Assembly: GCA_964019165.1 (NCBI GenBank)
Contig: OZ025276.1
Coordinates: 1,984,001 to 2,048,000, forward strand
DNA length: 64,000 bases
From: Mastigias papua
Taxonomy: Eukaryota; Cnidaria; Scyphozoa; Rhizostomeae; Mastigiidae
Reading direction: 5' to 3'
Below are positions 34,060 to 46,649 of this stretch, in pieces. The position numbers and the translations under genes were made by a program. The notes beneath the pieces are model-generated. The model was not told where the DNA came from and searched no databases. It saw only the letters and a program-made list of their open reading frames with translations. Each line of letters begins with the position of its first letter. Positions within the stretch are counted from its first letter, which is position 1.

Positions 34060-35844
34060 CAGAGAGCAGTGATGAAGGAAGTTCATCACTTGTAGAGGAA
34101 AGTAATGATGCGCTATCAAATGTATCTGAGGCTACTTCAAATATGGTAGATGTTACACCAGCACCACATCAGATTGCTGCAGACTGTTTGAAATTCTATG
34201 CAGATGCAAAGTTGAGCAGTAAAATACTGCCAAAGAAAAGAACATTTACTTGTGGAAAAGCTGCACTCAAAACAAACAAATATGTAAAAAGACAAGCCAA
34301 GGCTAAAAGAAACACATCAGCACCTAAGACTGATCCAAACTGGCAAATCTTAGATAGCAAATATGAAAACCCCAGTTCCTCTCCATTGTCTGAGTATGTT
34401 GGTGTCAGTAGAGCAGCAGTAACAGCACAATCTGTTGGATCACTTTCTATTATTTTGTCAACTTGATATAGATCAGATTGTAAATCAAACAAATCTATTC
34501 TACAGTCACTTCTGTACTTCAAAACAAGCTCCCGTGACTTTTCAGACCTCAAGAGTGGAACTGATGGCATTTTTTGCTATTGTAATAGCTATGGGGCTAG
34601 CCACACTTCCTGACATACATGACTATTGGAGAAGTGTTATTATGAGTGTGCCATGGTTCAGAAGTGTTATATCTAGGGATCAGTTTACAACAGTAATGTG
34701 GTTTCTACATCGCACTGACAAGACAAAACAAGTGTCTAAAGAGCATCCAAACTATGATAGGCTTTTCAAGCTAGGAAACCTCCACACGATTCTCAACTAC
34801 CACTTTTCTCAGCTCTATTCACCAAAGAGGTTCCTGAGAAGTTATGAGCAAATGATAGGAACCAAGTGTCTAGTCAGTTTCCTTCAATATATGCCTAAAA
34901 AGCCCAAGGAATATGGAGTAAAAGTATGGGCCCTCTGCGAGTAAATATCTGGTTACTGTTGCCAGTCCCAGATATGCACTGGGAAATCTAATGGTGCTAG
35001 TGAACATGGCCTGTCATATAGGGTTGTGCTTGACCTACTTTCACAATACCTTGACAAAGGGTACCAAATATTTTTTGACAATTTTTATACCAGTTTGACA
35101 CTGGTCAAAGATCTACTATCAAGGAACACATTTGCATATGGCACAATCCGAATAAACAGGGGTGAATTTCCAGATACTTTCAAGAATGCTAAGCTGAAAC
35201 CTGGGAATGAAATTTACATCAAAAATGGTGACATTATGGCTGTCCACTGGAAAGAGAAGAGAGATGTTTTTCTGCTATCATCTTTCCATGGAACTTCAGA
35301 GAAGGCAATTGAGCGATACACTGGAACTATTCAGAAGCCTGATGTAATCGTTGATTGTAATCAGTATATGGGAGGAGCAGACAAATGTGATCAATACTTG
35401 AGTTACTATTATATTGGGGAAAAAGCTCACAAGTGGTGGAAGACAGTATTTTTTAGCATGTGCCAGATGTGCATAACAAATTCAATGTGCATTTACACAG
35501 CAAAGAACCCAGACTTGGAGAAAGAAGAAATAGCCACAAACTATAGGGAAATTCTAGTGCATCAATTAGTGCAGCCATATTTGGACGAGAAAAGTGCAAC
35601 TTCACTAGAATCAAAGGGAAGAACACCATCACAACAAAGTAAGCATAAGGTTGATGTGCCTGACAGTGTTCATCTTTGCGGAAAGCATTATGCCACAAAG
35701 CGGTACCCAAGAAGAAAGTGTTGCTTTCGTGCATACAAACTGACTGTTTTCAGTGAAAAATGTGCTGTGGTGTACAATGGGAGGGGTCCGTTCCAGAATC
35801 TAAGTGTGCCATACATTCGAACCTCTATTAGCAGTCACTTTTAA
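34060..35844 (+). pseudogene. piggyBac transposase
   Basis: The catalytic domain is nearly continuous. A frameshift near 34440 leads into FLLFCQLDIDQIVNQTNLFY, then MGLATLPDIHDYWR. The DDE segment normally reading S-x-D-E-x-M-I is SYEQMIG here, so the first catalytic aspartate appears as tyrosine, followed by SFLQYMPKKPKEYGVKVWAL. A single TAA at 34942-34944 interrupts an otherwise open frame with GKSNGASEHGLSYRVV, YQIFFDNFYTSLTLV carrying the second aspartate and YMGGADKCDQYLSYY carrying the third. The C-terminal cysteine-rich region (KHYATKRYPRRKCCF) is degraded. No TTAA-flanked terminal repeats were found. Confidence 0.87.
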
Positions 35845-38000
35845 ATCCAAGACCTGTTGACCATAATGGGAAGTGGCCATACTTTAGACACTCATATCAG
35901 CAAAAAATAAAAGCCCATTGACTGGCAACAGTGACTACATGTATTTTCATAAGAAACTGTTTATTAGAAACAGTAGGCTCAACTTCTCAAAAGTTAAGCA
36001 TATGAAACTTTTCTCTGGTAAGTACTACCACCTGAATGGAGGCTATGGTTGAAAAATATGGGAAAATATGGGAAAATATGCAGCTGCGCATATGCTCACA
36101 CATGGCGCACTTCTTTGAAATGCTGTTGCGTCAAAAGTCACAGCAACTGAGAAAGCCCATTTCCTTCCTTGAGGTTGGAATGAGTACCTCTATATCAGCG
36201 GAAAGGAACAATAAGACTTTGAGATCAACCAAGAGGACACTCAAAGATAACCTGTATCATGTAGAGATCGTTGAAATAGATGGAGCAGGTAAAGAAGTTA
36301 AGGTTCATTACTTGTGTTGAACATATATTGACCACGTGAACAGTTATAACCATACGTTTATCGCTCGCGTGACGGAAATCAGTGCCAGGGCTCGTAATAA
36401 CTTGCTGCTTTGCTAATTGGGAATTTTATTGACTATTGTTTTGGGTATTTTACTACGTTATTTGTAATAAGTTTAGATTTGTTCTGTTTACCGTATTTGG
36501 TATTATTAGGCGTGCCAGTTTAGTTAATAATTAGGTCCCCTCGTCCTCCAGTCCAGTAGTCATAACAGAATTAAGCTGAGTTAAGAAGACGACGACCCTG
36601 ACGCTAGAGAAGAAGCCGCTGTTAAGTTGAAGGCAAGATTTGAGTTGCCCGTAGAAAGTTAACCCTAGTTAATTATTAAGTGTAAGAATAGATGCAAGAC
36701 GCAAGACGAAAGTTATAAGACGCCAACCCCGCCGCTCACTAAAGAATAAAAGACACGCCAAGGTTAAGAAAGGTCGTAAGTTGATCATTTGTATTAGTAT
36801 ACATTCTCTAGTTAATCCTGAATGAAGTTGTGGTTTAACACTTGGGTTATGAGGAAAAATAAGATGAGTGGAAGAATCTAACTGACTAACATGGCTAACA
36901 CAGAATTCCCTATTGTTAAACTTGAGATGCTTATTATACGAATGAAGCTACGACTTACAATGTGATTGGGGGCATCCAGGATGGACAGTTCAAAAAGTAA
37001 AATGTGAGCTCACCATTGACGTGGACATTTACAAGTCATTGTTTCAGAACATTAGTGTCATATTTCAGGGTAAAATGCTGCAAGAAAGGTAGGAAAAAAA
37101 CAATGATCTTATTGCTATTCTTGGTAAAATGTGTTTTGTTCCAGTAAGGAATAACTATGGTGATTGTCAGTAAGTTGTTTAAGGGACATTTTGATTTTGG
37201 TTACTGTTCAGGCTATCAATAAATGACTTTACTAACATCGGTAATCAATTTTTGCCATACACATTTGAGCATGAGCCATCAATGGCTATCAATTTTGTTA
37301 GGCCACTTGGAGGTGCTAGGCTTTTCCGAGACTTATGCCCAATATGAGTTAAAGAGAAGCTGAATTATGGCCTTTACAGCACCAACAGTTTAATGCTATA
37401 ACATCTCTACCCTGTGATTGGTTTAAGTGCATGTTTTAAGAGTCATAGACATATCTTAATTTTGTTTGTTTCCAGGAACAAGGATGGATAGACACAGGCT
37501 AGGGACACTACTTTTACAACTCGTCAGCCAAAGGAATACTAAAATGACAATTTTATATGTCAATCATGTGGGATCATGCATTTCCTTATCCATCTGTGAT
37601 CCTTTTGTACAAGATGGATGCAACAAACTTTTCAGCGCATGAGCTGCATTGTTTTGTGCATGATTTTATTGTCCATTGCATTTGCAGTTACTGCATTGAT
37701 AACTCAATGTTAGTCATTCAGCTCCCTTTTTTCCACATGTTGTATTCTGGTTGTTTTACATCATTTGCCAAAGAGCTTCTGTTGCTAAATGGTTTACGGA
37801 TTGAAAGTAGTGTCTTGATGCCTGGCCATTGTATTTCTCAAGACCCTGCTGATTGAAATACGATATATTTTTCTACAGTTTCAGGAAGTGATGTACATGA
37901 CAATGAAGTGTATGCATATATGGTGTTACTTCTGTTGTTGGATATATATGTAAAAAGTCTCTGGTCCATTCTTTGATGTCCTCCTGAGGAGCTAGTACAG
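35845..38000. other. Spacer with one short open frame
   Basis: A 94-codon frame at 36036-36320 begins with a threefold ATATGGGAAAA repeat and ends RTLKDNLYHVEIVEIDGAGK and VKVHYLC. The last part resembles the first strands of a chromo/Tudor-knot module, possibly an exon, but the support is weak. A stretch near 36960-37090 is open and reads CELTIDVDIYKSLFQNISV. Nothing else in this 2.1 kb is recognisable. Confidence 0.3.
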
Positions 38001-38364
38001 TTTTGCATCACACAGTGATAACAGGGGGCTACCCCCATAACTCATACACCATATGGGAGCTCTTCATCTGTACATTCATATGCTACCCCGCTTACCCCAT
38101 AGGGTTATAGTTTTCACTAGCAGTAAGGGAAGGGTTAGGGCAAGTGTTAGTTGCTTCATGTCCGCCATTATGAAAATTGTGAGTATTTCGATGATATTTA
38201 TAATGGGTGACAAGAAAGAACCAAAGCTAACCCTAACCCCAACCCTGACCCTACCTGTGCCCCTATGGGGCACATGAGGTACTATATGAATGTACATATG
38301 AAGTGCTATCAAATAGTGTATAATTTATGGGGGTAGCCCCCTGTTATCACCATGAGGTGCAAAA
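38001..38364. repeat. Second palindrome with telomere-like repeats
   Basis: Arms of about 180 bp read inward from TTTTGCA and include GTGATAACAGGGGGCTACCC on both sides in inverse orientation. The centre lies near 38180. Each arm has short runs related to TTAGGG: AAGGGTTAGGGCAAG on the left and CTAACCCTAACCCCAACCCT on the right. The arms differ in many positions, so this is older than the 415-960 palindrome. It is a probable non-autonomous foldback or MITE-type element. No clear target duplication is visible. Confidence 0.8.
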
Positions 38365-39297
38365 CCATAGTAATGGCCTTCCTGAAATGTATCTACAACC
38401 TAAATGGATGGGAATGTTTCTTTCATTCTGAAATACAAATCCAGGTTAACTGCTGCATCTTTAAACCCAGGAAGCAAATCTTTTACACTAGAAGTTTTAA
38501 AAATGAGTAACATCTCAGGTCTAGTGGAACTCCGATATTGAAGTTTTCTTGTGTCCTTGTTGACATAACAACTAAATGAAATGTTACATGAGCTAAAAGA
38601 CTCCAAGACACTCTTCATGTGCCTGTCAATGTCAAAAGCAGTAAACACAAGTCTCTTTTAAATGGCGTCTGCAGTTTTCAGAGCCAAAAGAAGGGTCTCT
38701 AAACGACTATCTTATATATGAAGGAATAGCTGCACTTATCTGTTACTACATGATCAATTGGAATGAATTTGTAAAGAGGTATATGTTGGCAATTGTTTTT
38801 GTGGCCGATAGAGTCTTTATGGAATCACTTGTCCTTGATGATTTTGCATCCTCACCATTAAGGGGCCATTCCTTGGAAACATAATGTCTTAAGGCCAGTT
38901 TACACATGGAACTTTTCATGTGCGACTTCATGCACCTTATCACACATAGTTTCCAACCCCCACACATTGCGTGTGGGACTCACGCATTTTCGATCTCTGT
39001 CATGCTTGCTTATTGTCTGCATGAAAGTTCTTATTCTCATGCAAATCTCACGCTTTCAGAAATCTCTGACCATTTTGACAAATTCATTGCAGCTTCTCGA
39101 TCGGAGAACTCGCGAAAACGTAAACAAAGACTATCTAACTATTCAAGTAAACAGTCAAATGCATTCCATGGTTTTACTTCCGCAAATCCCGAAAATAAAT
39201 AGTTCGTGTTTTCGATACTTTCGATCCCTGTCCTGTGAAAAAGACAGCAAATGAGATCGAGGTTAGGGACTTAACGTTTTGTAACGGTTTTTGCAAC
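38365..39297. other. Upstream flank of the second hAT-like relic
   Basis: Short reverse-strand frames at 38400-38648 and 38746-38967 have no motif I recognise. The segment 38892-38990 contains repeated ACATGGAACTTTTCATG and CACGCA motifs and might be the end of the transposon that carries the following gene. No matching inverted end was found downstream. Confidence 0.35.
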
Positions 39298-41488
39298 ATG
39301 GTGCCTACATCGTCTTCATCTTCAGATGACAGTTCTCCACCGCTAAAAAAGAAAAATGAAGCAACAAGAAGAATAACGAAACCAAAACAGGTCTACAAAT
39401 CGAGTTTTAAAGCTGAATGGATGAATGACTACCCTATTACTCGCGCTAATGGTAATAAACATGCATTTTACTGCGTGCCTTGCAAGAAAACGATTTCCTG
39501 TTGTCATCAAGGACTTGCCGGTGTACAAAGAAACGTGCAATCTGGATCACATATCAGTTTGGCCCGTGCTTTACATGATAACAGAAAAGTGTCAAATATG
39601 TTTGCTCCTGCAAATGCAGAAAGTACATTACAGGAAGCCACAACAAAGGCCGAGGTGTTACACATGAACGTCATCGTTCAACACAACGTGCCTTTTTTGT
39701 CATCCGATCACATGACAAGACTCTACCCGAAAATGTTCCCTGACTCGCAAAGTGCAAAAAGTTTTGCATGCGGTAGAACAAAAACATCTTGTGTCCTTAA
39801 TGATGCAATGATGCCTTCTTTAAAAGATTACTTGACTTCATATATGAAAGACAACCTTTTTTCACTGGTGAACGATGGGTCCAGTGACACTGGTATTCAA
39901 AAGATGAATGCTGTTTGTGCACATATATTTGATGTCAATCGGTCAAATAAAATGGAAATCAAGCTCTATGACATGTGTATAACATCTGGAGAAGACTGTT
40001 CCAAAGCAGAGACACTGTTTAATGCAATTGATAGTGCTTTTGTAACAGATGAATTATCTTGGAAACAGTGTGTAAGTGTGGGATTGGACAACACAAATGT
40101 TAACATGGGAAACAGAAATTCAGTTAAATCTAGAGTGCTTCAGAAAAATCCATGTTGTTTTATTGCTGGGTGTAACTGCCATTTAGCACATATTGCAGCA
40201 AAGAAAGGTGGTTCTGCTTATTCAAAAACCTCACAATTTGACATCGAAGATCATATGGTAGATTTGTATTACTATTTGAAAGGCAGCACTTGAAGAAACG
40301 GTATTTTGACTGATTTTTTAGATTTCAATGGTATGGAATGGGAAAGTCTTGGAAAATATGTAACAACACGATGGTTATCATTAGAGCAATGTGTAGACAA
40401 GGAGTTAAAGACATTCCCAGCCTTAAAATCAATGTTTATGAGCAGAGATGCCAGGACTGGTCAGCAAGATAATGGAAGAAATGGAGATGAGGATGAAGAA
40501 CCAATAATGAGAGGGAAAGGATTAGAAAAAGCATTTTCTGATCCAATGACTGAAGTACATATAGCTTTTTATGTATCAGCTTTGTCCCTCTTTACTCATT
40601 ATAACCTATTTCTGCAAAGATCAGATCCTCTTGCCCATAAAGTCAAACCCATGACAGATGCATTAGCTCGCAAGATTGGAATGAGATGTTTAACACCTGG
40701 TGTATTAGATGAGATTACTATTAAAACTATAGAGGATGAGGAAAACTATTTACCACTTTCAAATGTTTTTGTTGGTATGTGTACACGCAATACATTAAGA
40801 AAGCTTCTTAATGAAGGGATCATTGCTGATGCTCAATACAACTTGATGCTAAAAGCAGCACAGGAATTTTACAAGGAAAGTTTAAAGTATGTTTTAAAAA
40901 AGATGGATAAGTCTGAAGGTTTTTGGAAACATGCTGTTTGGATTGACTTTTCCATAGAACTAAAGCTAATTGGGAAGATGTCCATTATTTCACTGACATG
41001 TACTGTATAAGGATGTGCTTTCTTTTTCTGAGAGGGAATATGAGCAATTGTTTGAAGAGTTTATTGATTTTCAAACAATCAGTGAAGCTGAAATTTGCCT
41101 TGATGAAGCAATCATAGAAGAGCATGAAGATGGAACAAAAGAGTACTGCATAGATGTCATCTGGTATGAGTTGCAAAACCTCAAGTCTCCTATTGGAAGC
41201 AAGTATAGATTTAGAAAGCTAGTCAAAGTTGCTAAAATCATTATAATTACACCTCACTCAAATGCTGGAATCGAGTGCGTATATTCTCTAGTAAACAAAA
41301 ATAAACCAGAAAATTCTGATCATAACCGCCTGGATGTCAACATGTCATTATCATCAATCCTTGCTGTAAAGCTAGATCACCCTGAGTCTGTCTGCAAGTG
41401 CTTTGATTTCCAGCCAGATCAAAAGCTTTTGAAAAATGCCAAGCAGGCTACAAGGAAATATAACCAACTACATTCAACAAACACATGA
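39298..41488 (+). pseudogene. Second hAT-like transposase
   Basis: The start used is the ATG giving MVPTSSSSSDD. An N-terminal zinc-finger-like region includes YCVPCKK and QSGSHISLARAL. The body has GLDNTNVNMGNRNSVKSR, the CNCHLAHIAA segment and TTRWLSLEQC, the tryptophan block of hAT-type folds. The C-terminus VAKIIIITPHSNAGIECVYS and NRLDVNMSLSSILAVKLD corresponds to the hAT dimerisation region with a plausible catalytic glutamate. Breaks are a TGA at 40291-40293 in an otherwise continuous frame and two frameshifts, near 40965 and 41005. Confidence 0.8.
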
Positions 41489-42007
41489 TGGTACTTTTGT
41501 GCATATTGTTTAATTTGTTTTTATCCAGTTAATCTCAGCATCTAGTTTTTTTAAAGACCTTTTTTGTCAATGACCCTTATAGTTTTGCACTTTCTTATCC
41601 TTCTGTAAAAGTTGCCAGTTTTGAATTGTCTAAGAGGTAATTGTTTGTTTTATTGTTACTTCTCACTGCGCTATGCAATAGGGAAAATATGTTACTTGCT
41701 TAAACTCGCTTCCAGCTGAGCAATATCGAGGCTCACAATGTGCATTTACGGTTAGGTCGAAAAACTGAAAAAGCCTTTGCTCTATTTTCAATATCAACTA
41801 CCTGTGAGGAAAACCAGTTTATGTTTGTACTACAGTTGGTCGAGAGCACTTGCTACTCATTGTGCTATTTCATGTACTCTCTTGCGTCTATCGTGATTCT
41901 ACTGTGATTCTATCTGAGCTTCTCTGTCTCAATGGGCACCATCACTGGTGCGAGCTCATTTGACATCTGTTATTGTTGTTGCTTTTTGTTTGTTGTTTTG
42001 TTTGTTT
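41489..42007. other. Spacer, no gene recognised
   Basis: AT-rich sequence follows the hAT-like relic. The last 60 bp before 42008 are TTTGTT-rich and, on the reverse strand, look like the 3' untranslated tail of the LINE fragment. Confidence 0.4.
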
Positions 42008-42440
42008 TTATAGTTGTTTTCTTATTTCTTTTGCTTTGTCCATACATTGGCTGACTTTCTTCAACTCTTTGACATCATCACTTTCTATATCTTTGCACCT
42101 CATCTCTTTCATTCCAATAATTTGTTTTATTGCCTTGCATTGAAATACATGTTCTGTTGTGTCCTGTTCTTCCTTGCATGATGGGCATTCGGTTACTCTG
42201 TCTTTTCCGTTAAAATTGCATTTGAATACTTGCATGTTGAGGCGCGTTTTAATGATGTTCTCTATTTCATGTGTTGTGCAAACTTCTATATATTCTTCTC
42301 TTCTACCTTGCTTTTCATTCACGAATCTTAATTTCTTCATTGATTTGCTTTCACGTTGGTATTCTTTGTTTACATATTGTTGTATTTTGTATTTGACTAG
42401 TTTCTTCCATTTTGACTTTTTATAACATTTTATTTGTCAC
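42008..42440 (-). pseudogene. LINE ORF2 3' fragment
   Basis: The reverse-strand frame stays open from about 42420 and reads KKLRFVNEKQGRREEYI, EIENIIKTRLNMQVFKCNFN, then ECPSCKEEQDTTEHVFQC. The C-x2-C...H...C group is typical of the extreme C-terminus of I/RTE-like LINE proteins. An upstream TGA and absence of polymerase sequence show a 5'-truncated insertion, the usual outcome of incomplete reverse transcription. Confidence 0.75.
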
Positions 42441-43735
42441 AGGAGTAGAATGAAGTTATTGAGAGCAGATACAGTCACCAGAGGCTGCTGAAAGTGTAAG
42501 TTGTATTTTACATATGAAGTAAAGCTTACCTTAAAGAGTGTTTCCAGCAATCCTATCGTTTTCGTTATCGTTAATGTCTGCCACCATCAAAATCTATTGT
42601 TTATAACAATTTCCATAATAGACAGTAGGCCAGGCAATTGGAGGATCTCAGCATTCTTTACTATTGATCTACATCCATGGGTTATTATAAATGCACAACC
42701 TTCATGTATTTCCTATTTTTCCATTTCGTTTCCTGAAGCGTCCGATTCACAAATTTCAACAAATAGTAAAGTCTCATTCGAATAAACAGTAGCAGCATAT
42801 ATTTCATTTCAAACGTATTTGCAACTATCAAGTTTATCTTTCTGTAAAAGGTGCAGTAGGTCTTCCCCAATGCTATTTACCTTCTTCAGCCTTCAAAAAT
42901 ATTCAACAAATCTATCTTCCAATGACAGAACATAAGACATCATGCTCTCAATGGCTAACCCACCAGATTTACTTGAATTGGAACGATACGCCTTATATAA
43001 TAAAAAAGTCTTTGTCTCACTATAACTCTCAGTCTGATCTGTTAGAGGTGACTCTCATTCTGGGAATTTATGTTTTAGAAATGTTTCTCATAGCAAATAT
43101 CCTGCAACATAGGCAACTGCATTTTTCTTAATCAATTTCTCTTCTACTTGCTGATGAATGCTGATTTAAAATACCCTTAAGGAATCTAGAAATCATTGGG
43201 TGTTCTGAGATGCTGTTATATCCCAGGATAGTGATTGCTGAAGATAAAGTACCATGTAAACCACTGTAGAGACTTCTGCCTTTTTACATTGACAATTGGA
43301 ATTGCAGAATCATATTTAGATTTGTATTCAAGGGATCTGCACTCTGCCCATTACAAAATTTTTGCCAATGGTGCACTATTGAGTTATACTTGGAAATGGT
43401 TCCCAATCTCCATGAGCACTGAATGATGTCGTCAATTTCTGCGTAAAAGTTATGATTTTGGACTGCATGCTGGAGACTACCACGGCTGCTAGCTGTAGTG
43501 TCAAGGCCATTGGATGCTTCTGTTGTGTATCAAAGGGTGGCATACGGCAGAAATTGCCATTGTGAGAAGTATTGGGTAATGTATCAAGTGCTTCATTACA
43601 AGTGGAAGCCAGTGCGGTGTTGGCCATACCAAGATTTAACCCGATGTTTTGTTACATCTAACTCTATTTTACGTTGGTTGGACTTTTCCATGCTCTGTAC
43701 ACCATTGACTGATGTCTGAATGTCGTAAATCTCAC
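42441..43735. other. Spacer, no gene recognised
   Basis: Only short, motif-free frames were seen in this AT-rich stretch. No repeat structure was noticed. Confidence 0.4.
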
Positions 43736-44166
43736 TATCATCAACCTGACTTTTTTCTTGTCAACATAATCTCTCTACCCTCGCGATGGGCCATATCGAT
43801 GACATTTGGAGGAATCAACAAACCAAGACCATCAAAGACATCTTGCACTTTAGCCAGGCAGTCTTCACTTGTGTCCTTGGCATCATCGTCCGAAGGTAAG
43901 TCAATCCGATTTATGTGTAGACACAGTCTACACTGGTGTTGCTCTACTTCATCATTCACTTTTGCCAAGTGATTGAAGTGATTTTGTCCTGCAACTTTGC
44001 AATGACCTCTTTTTGTTTATTTATTGTGTCTATTAGTGCTGATATACACTCCTTTGTTGCAATTTTTCTTCTAATTTTTCAAGCTCTCCAACGTGATATC
44101 AGTTCTCTGTGTAGCAGCCGTATAATTGCCTTTTCGTGGCTTTGTCATTTTCACACGTCCATGTAA
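43736..44166 (-). pseudogene. LINE ORF1-like relic
   Basis: Reverse-strand frames give MTKPRKGNYTAATQRTDITL at the upstream end, then CRLCLHINRIDLPSDDDAKD and PNVIDMAHREGREI. The pattern of an R-I-D/N-x-P segment followed by V-I-D-x-A-H-R matches ORF1 RNA-binding proteins (RRM-like) of non-LTR elements; compare the ORF1 at 58243-58755. A shift near 43970 and stops at both ends show decay. Confidence 0.55.
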
Positions 44167-44516
44167 AGCAACTTCAATATAGCCAATTTTCGTTTATTTA
44201 ATTGATTTTATAGCAAACAGTCGGTATACTTATAAGATTTTGCACATCTTTCACCACTTGCCCAAGCTCTAAAACACGTCCGCCATGTAGAAAAACTTAC
44301 AACTCATTCAAACTGTTGTAATGTTGCTGTTGTTTAATTAGTTAGTTGAATTCGTTGCTACATTTCTATGTAAATTTGTTATTTTGGTAAAGTGCAATGA
44401 CTGTGTCCTCGCTTTCACCATAGCTTGTTTATTTTATATCCTACAGCAGATAAAGTTCCACAGCTCCTTCACCATATGTTTGTTTTACAATGTAATGTTA
44501 ATTCATAGGAACAGCA
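44167..44516. other. Spacer, no gene
   Basis: AT-rich sequence without a supported feature. A CATAG before 44510 could be the splice acceptor of the next open frame. Confidence 0.35.
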
Positions 44517-44735
44517 TTGACAAAGCACATGAAAAAGCAGGGTGGAGCAAACGCCAAAAGTAAAAGTAGCAAAAAGGTGGCATGGAGTCAAACTGAGGTT
44601 GATGCATTACTGTCCTTCTTAATGTCCTATATCAAAACGGCACAAGTCCCAGCAAGAAGGACTACATCCATGCATAGAAGGCAATCCAACATCAAGCCAA
44701 AGAAGCTGGAGGAATGTAAATCATTGTATACGTAA
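44517..44735 (+). CDS. Possible Myb/SANT-like exon
   Basis: The frame includes KKVAWSQTEVDALLSFLMSY, reminiscent of the first helix of Myb/SANT-like domains that accompany PIF/Harbinger and related genes. It is only 72 codons, follows a possible acceptor and lies about 900 bp before the Harbinger transposase. Assignment to that element is uncertain. Confidence 0.3.
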   Translation: MTKHMKKQGGANAKSKSSKKVAWSQTEVDALLSFLMSYIKTAQVPARRTTSMHRRQSNIKPKKLEECKSLYT

Positions 44736-45613
44736 TAACCTTAGTAAAGATAGGCTCGTTTCAAACGTCAAACTTCTCATGTGCTGAACTTAATTCAATT
44801 TGGCATGACAGCTGGTGCGACTCTCTTTGTGCTCCCAATTCAAAGTAATTAGCTACATTAAATACTACTTAAGTACTACTCAATGACACAGGGGATGAGT
44901 CAGGGTTGGGTCATAACTAAGTCTTTCTAATTTTCAACCAGACATATCTAACATGTTCAGTAGCTTTAGGAATGCCCTTGGATCTAGAATCGCTGACTGA
45001 TCAACCTCTTATTACCTCTGATTCCTGACTAAAATATACATCCACCTTTGCAATGTCTACATTTTCCAAGGCATTGAGTCCAATTTATATATTTACTATA
45101 TGACATAAATCTTTTGCAGATTGGATTTTGTCCATTTGAAAGGCAAGAGGGAGGAAAGTCCCTATAACTAACGATGCATTAAATCGTAACTGCAATTGAA
45201 ATTGCCACTAGAAATGAAACTGGCAGTCCACAGATGAATAAATATACTATGTTTGCCCCAACAAGAGTTACGATGACATGTCTGTTTGAATGCTATTGTC
45301 AGTAGCCTGGATATAGACATCTTGCTGTCAAAAGTATGCAGCTAAGAAAATATATAGCAACCATATTGCAAGTAATTGATCTTAGCCAGTCAGATCTCAA
45401 ATGGTATACAAGGGACATGGGACATGATTTGGCCATCCATGGAGAATACTACTACCTCCATGACCAATGTTGGAAGTATCCAAAGTAAGCAGGCTGCTAA
45501 AGGCAGTGGACAAAGGCAAAGCATCCAAGTGGCAACAAAACAGCGCAGTGAGATTACCATCAATGGTATGTAACATTTCTATAATTTTTGCAAAATACAA
45601 AATACTCTGATTC
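44736..45613. other. Spacer, weak open frame at 45376-45573
   Basis: A 65-codon frame contains SQISNGIQGTWDMIWPSMEN but no known domain. No other feature was seen. The end of the segment (CTGATTCTTAG) could alternatively act as a splice acceptor into the following transposase. Confidence 0.3.
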
Positions 45614-45619
45614 TTAGGC

Positions 45620-46414
45620 CCCGTTTCTTAGGGCGAATCCATAGATTTTGGAACCGACCAGGAATCGCGAATGCATGGTGGGAAAATGTCAGTAATGATA
45701 AAGTACTTGCAGAAGAATGGAGAGAAAAATATGGTATGGCAAAGGCAAGCTTTATTTGGCTTTGTAACGAACTGCGCCCATATCTTTTAAAGCACACAAC
45801 GCAAATGAGAATGCCATTGAGTGTTGAGACACAGCTTGGTGTAACCCTATATTATTTGTCAGATGAGGCACATTACAGAAAAATGGCAAATGCATTTGGT
45901 ATTGGAAAGGCTACAGTTTCTAAGATAATTTGTCGTGTATGTTATGTCATCTCCAAAATACATGGCCCCAAATATATCAAAATGCCAAATACCACGAATG
46001 AGACAATGACGTCTGTGAGCAGCTTTTATAGTAAATGTGGCTTTCTACAATGCCTGGGTGCTGTAGATGGTGCCCGCATTGACATAAAACAGCCTAAGTG
46101 CAACCCAACTGCATATATCAACAGAAAATCACACTATAGCATCAATGTGCAAGCCTGCTGTGATCATGAGTACTCCTTCACAGGCTAGATTTCCGATGCT
46201 TAGAAGGGTGATGGACATAAATATAGATGACATACCATATGAGATTTATTCATGCTTTGTACTGCATAACTACTGTGAAGCCCAAAAAGATTTACTGCCA
46301 CATCACAATGTCTGTGCAGCAATGTCATATGACAGAGATTTCAACCACCAACTCAAAACTTCAATGTCAGAATGGAGGCAAATGAAACTGAAGGAAAGGC
46401 CATTAGACGAATAG
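45620..46414 (+). pseudogene. Harbinger transposase with internal deletion
   Basis: The N-terminal frame reads RFWNRPGIANAWWENVSND, FIWLCNELRPYL, then the helix-turn-helix-like MANAFGIGKATVSKIICRV and CLGAVDGARIDIKQP with the first catalytic aspartate. After INVQACCDHEYSFT a stop occurs and another frame continues directly with QARFPMLRRVMDINIDDIPY and CFVLHNYCE, the C-terminal segment. The roughly 100 residues expected between, including the second aspartate and the catalytic glutamate, are absent. The enzyme is therefore a deletion derivative and cannot cut DNA. Confidence 0.85.
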
Positions 46415-46649
46415 TAACACAGTACTTTGATCCATAAAACATTCTTCATACTATTGTTACTAGACGGAACTTAGGAAACAGGAAGAGTTGTGCAAATGTA
46501 TGTAGCATTTCTCAATGGCCTTGTTAGATCAATGCAATATTAGATTTAACAAATAACAGTTTGAAGTTAATTTTGTCCACTAAAAGTCATCCTCAACTTG
46601 TGGCTCATTGTGGTTTATAAACTGGAAATGACTACCTCTTGGTCTGCTT
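46415..46649. other. Harbinger intergenic region
   Basis: This lies between the two convergent genes and should hold both 3' ends. No specific terminator or polyadenylation context was decided. Confidence 0.4.

Noticed and set aside
36660..36675. TTAACCCTAG as a piggyBac end
   Set aside because: No inverted partner with TTAA was found on the other side of the transposase.
38226..38252. Telomere repeat array
   Set aside because: Only a few degenerate TTAGGG-like words inside a palindrome, not a tandem telomeric array.
38053..38312. Two similar overlapping frames on opposite strands
   Set aside because: Products of the second palindrome.
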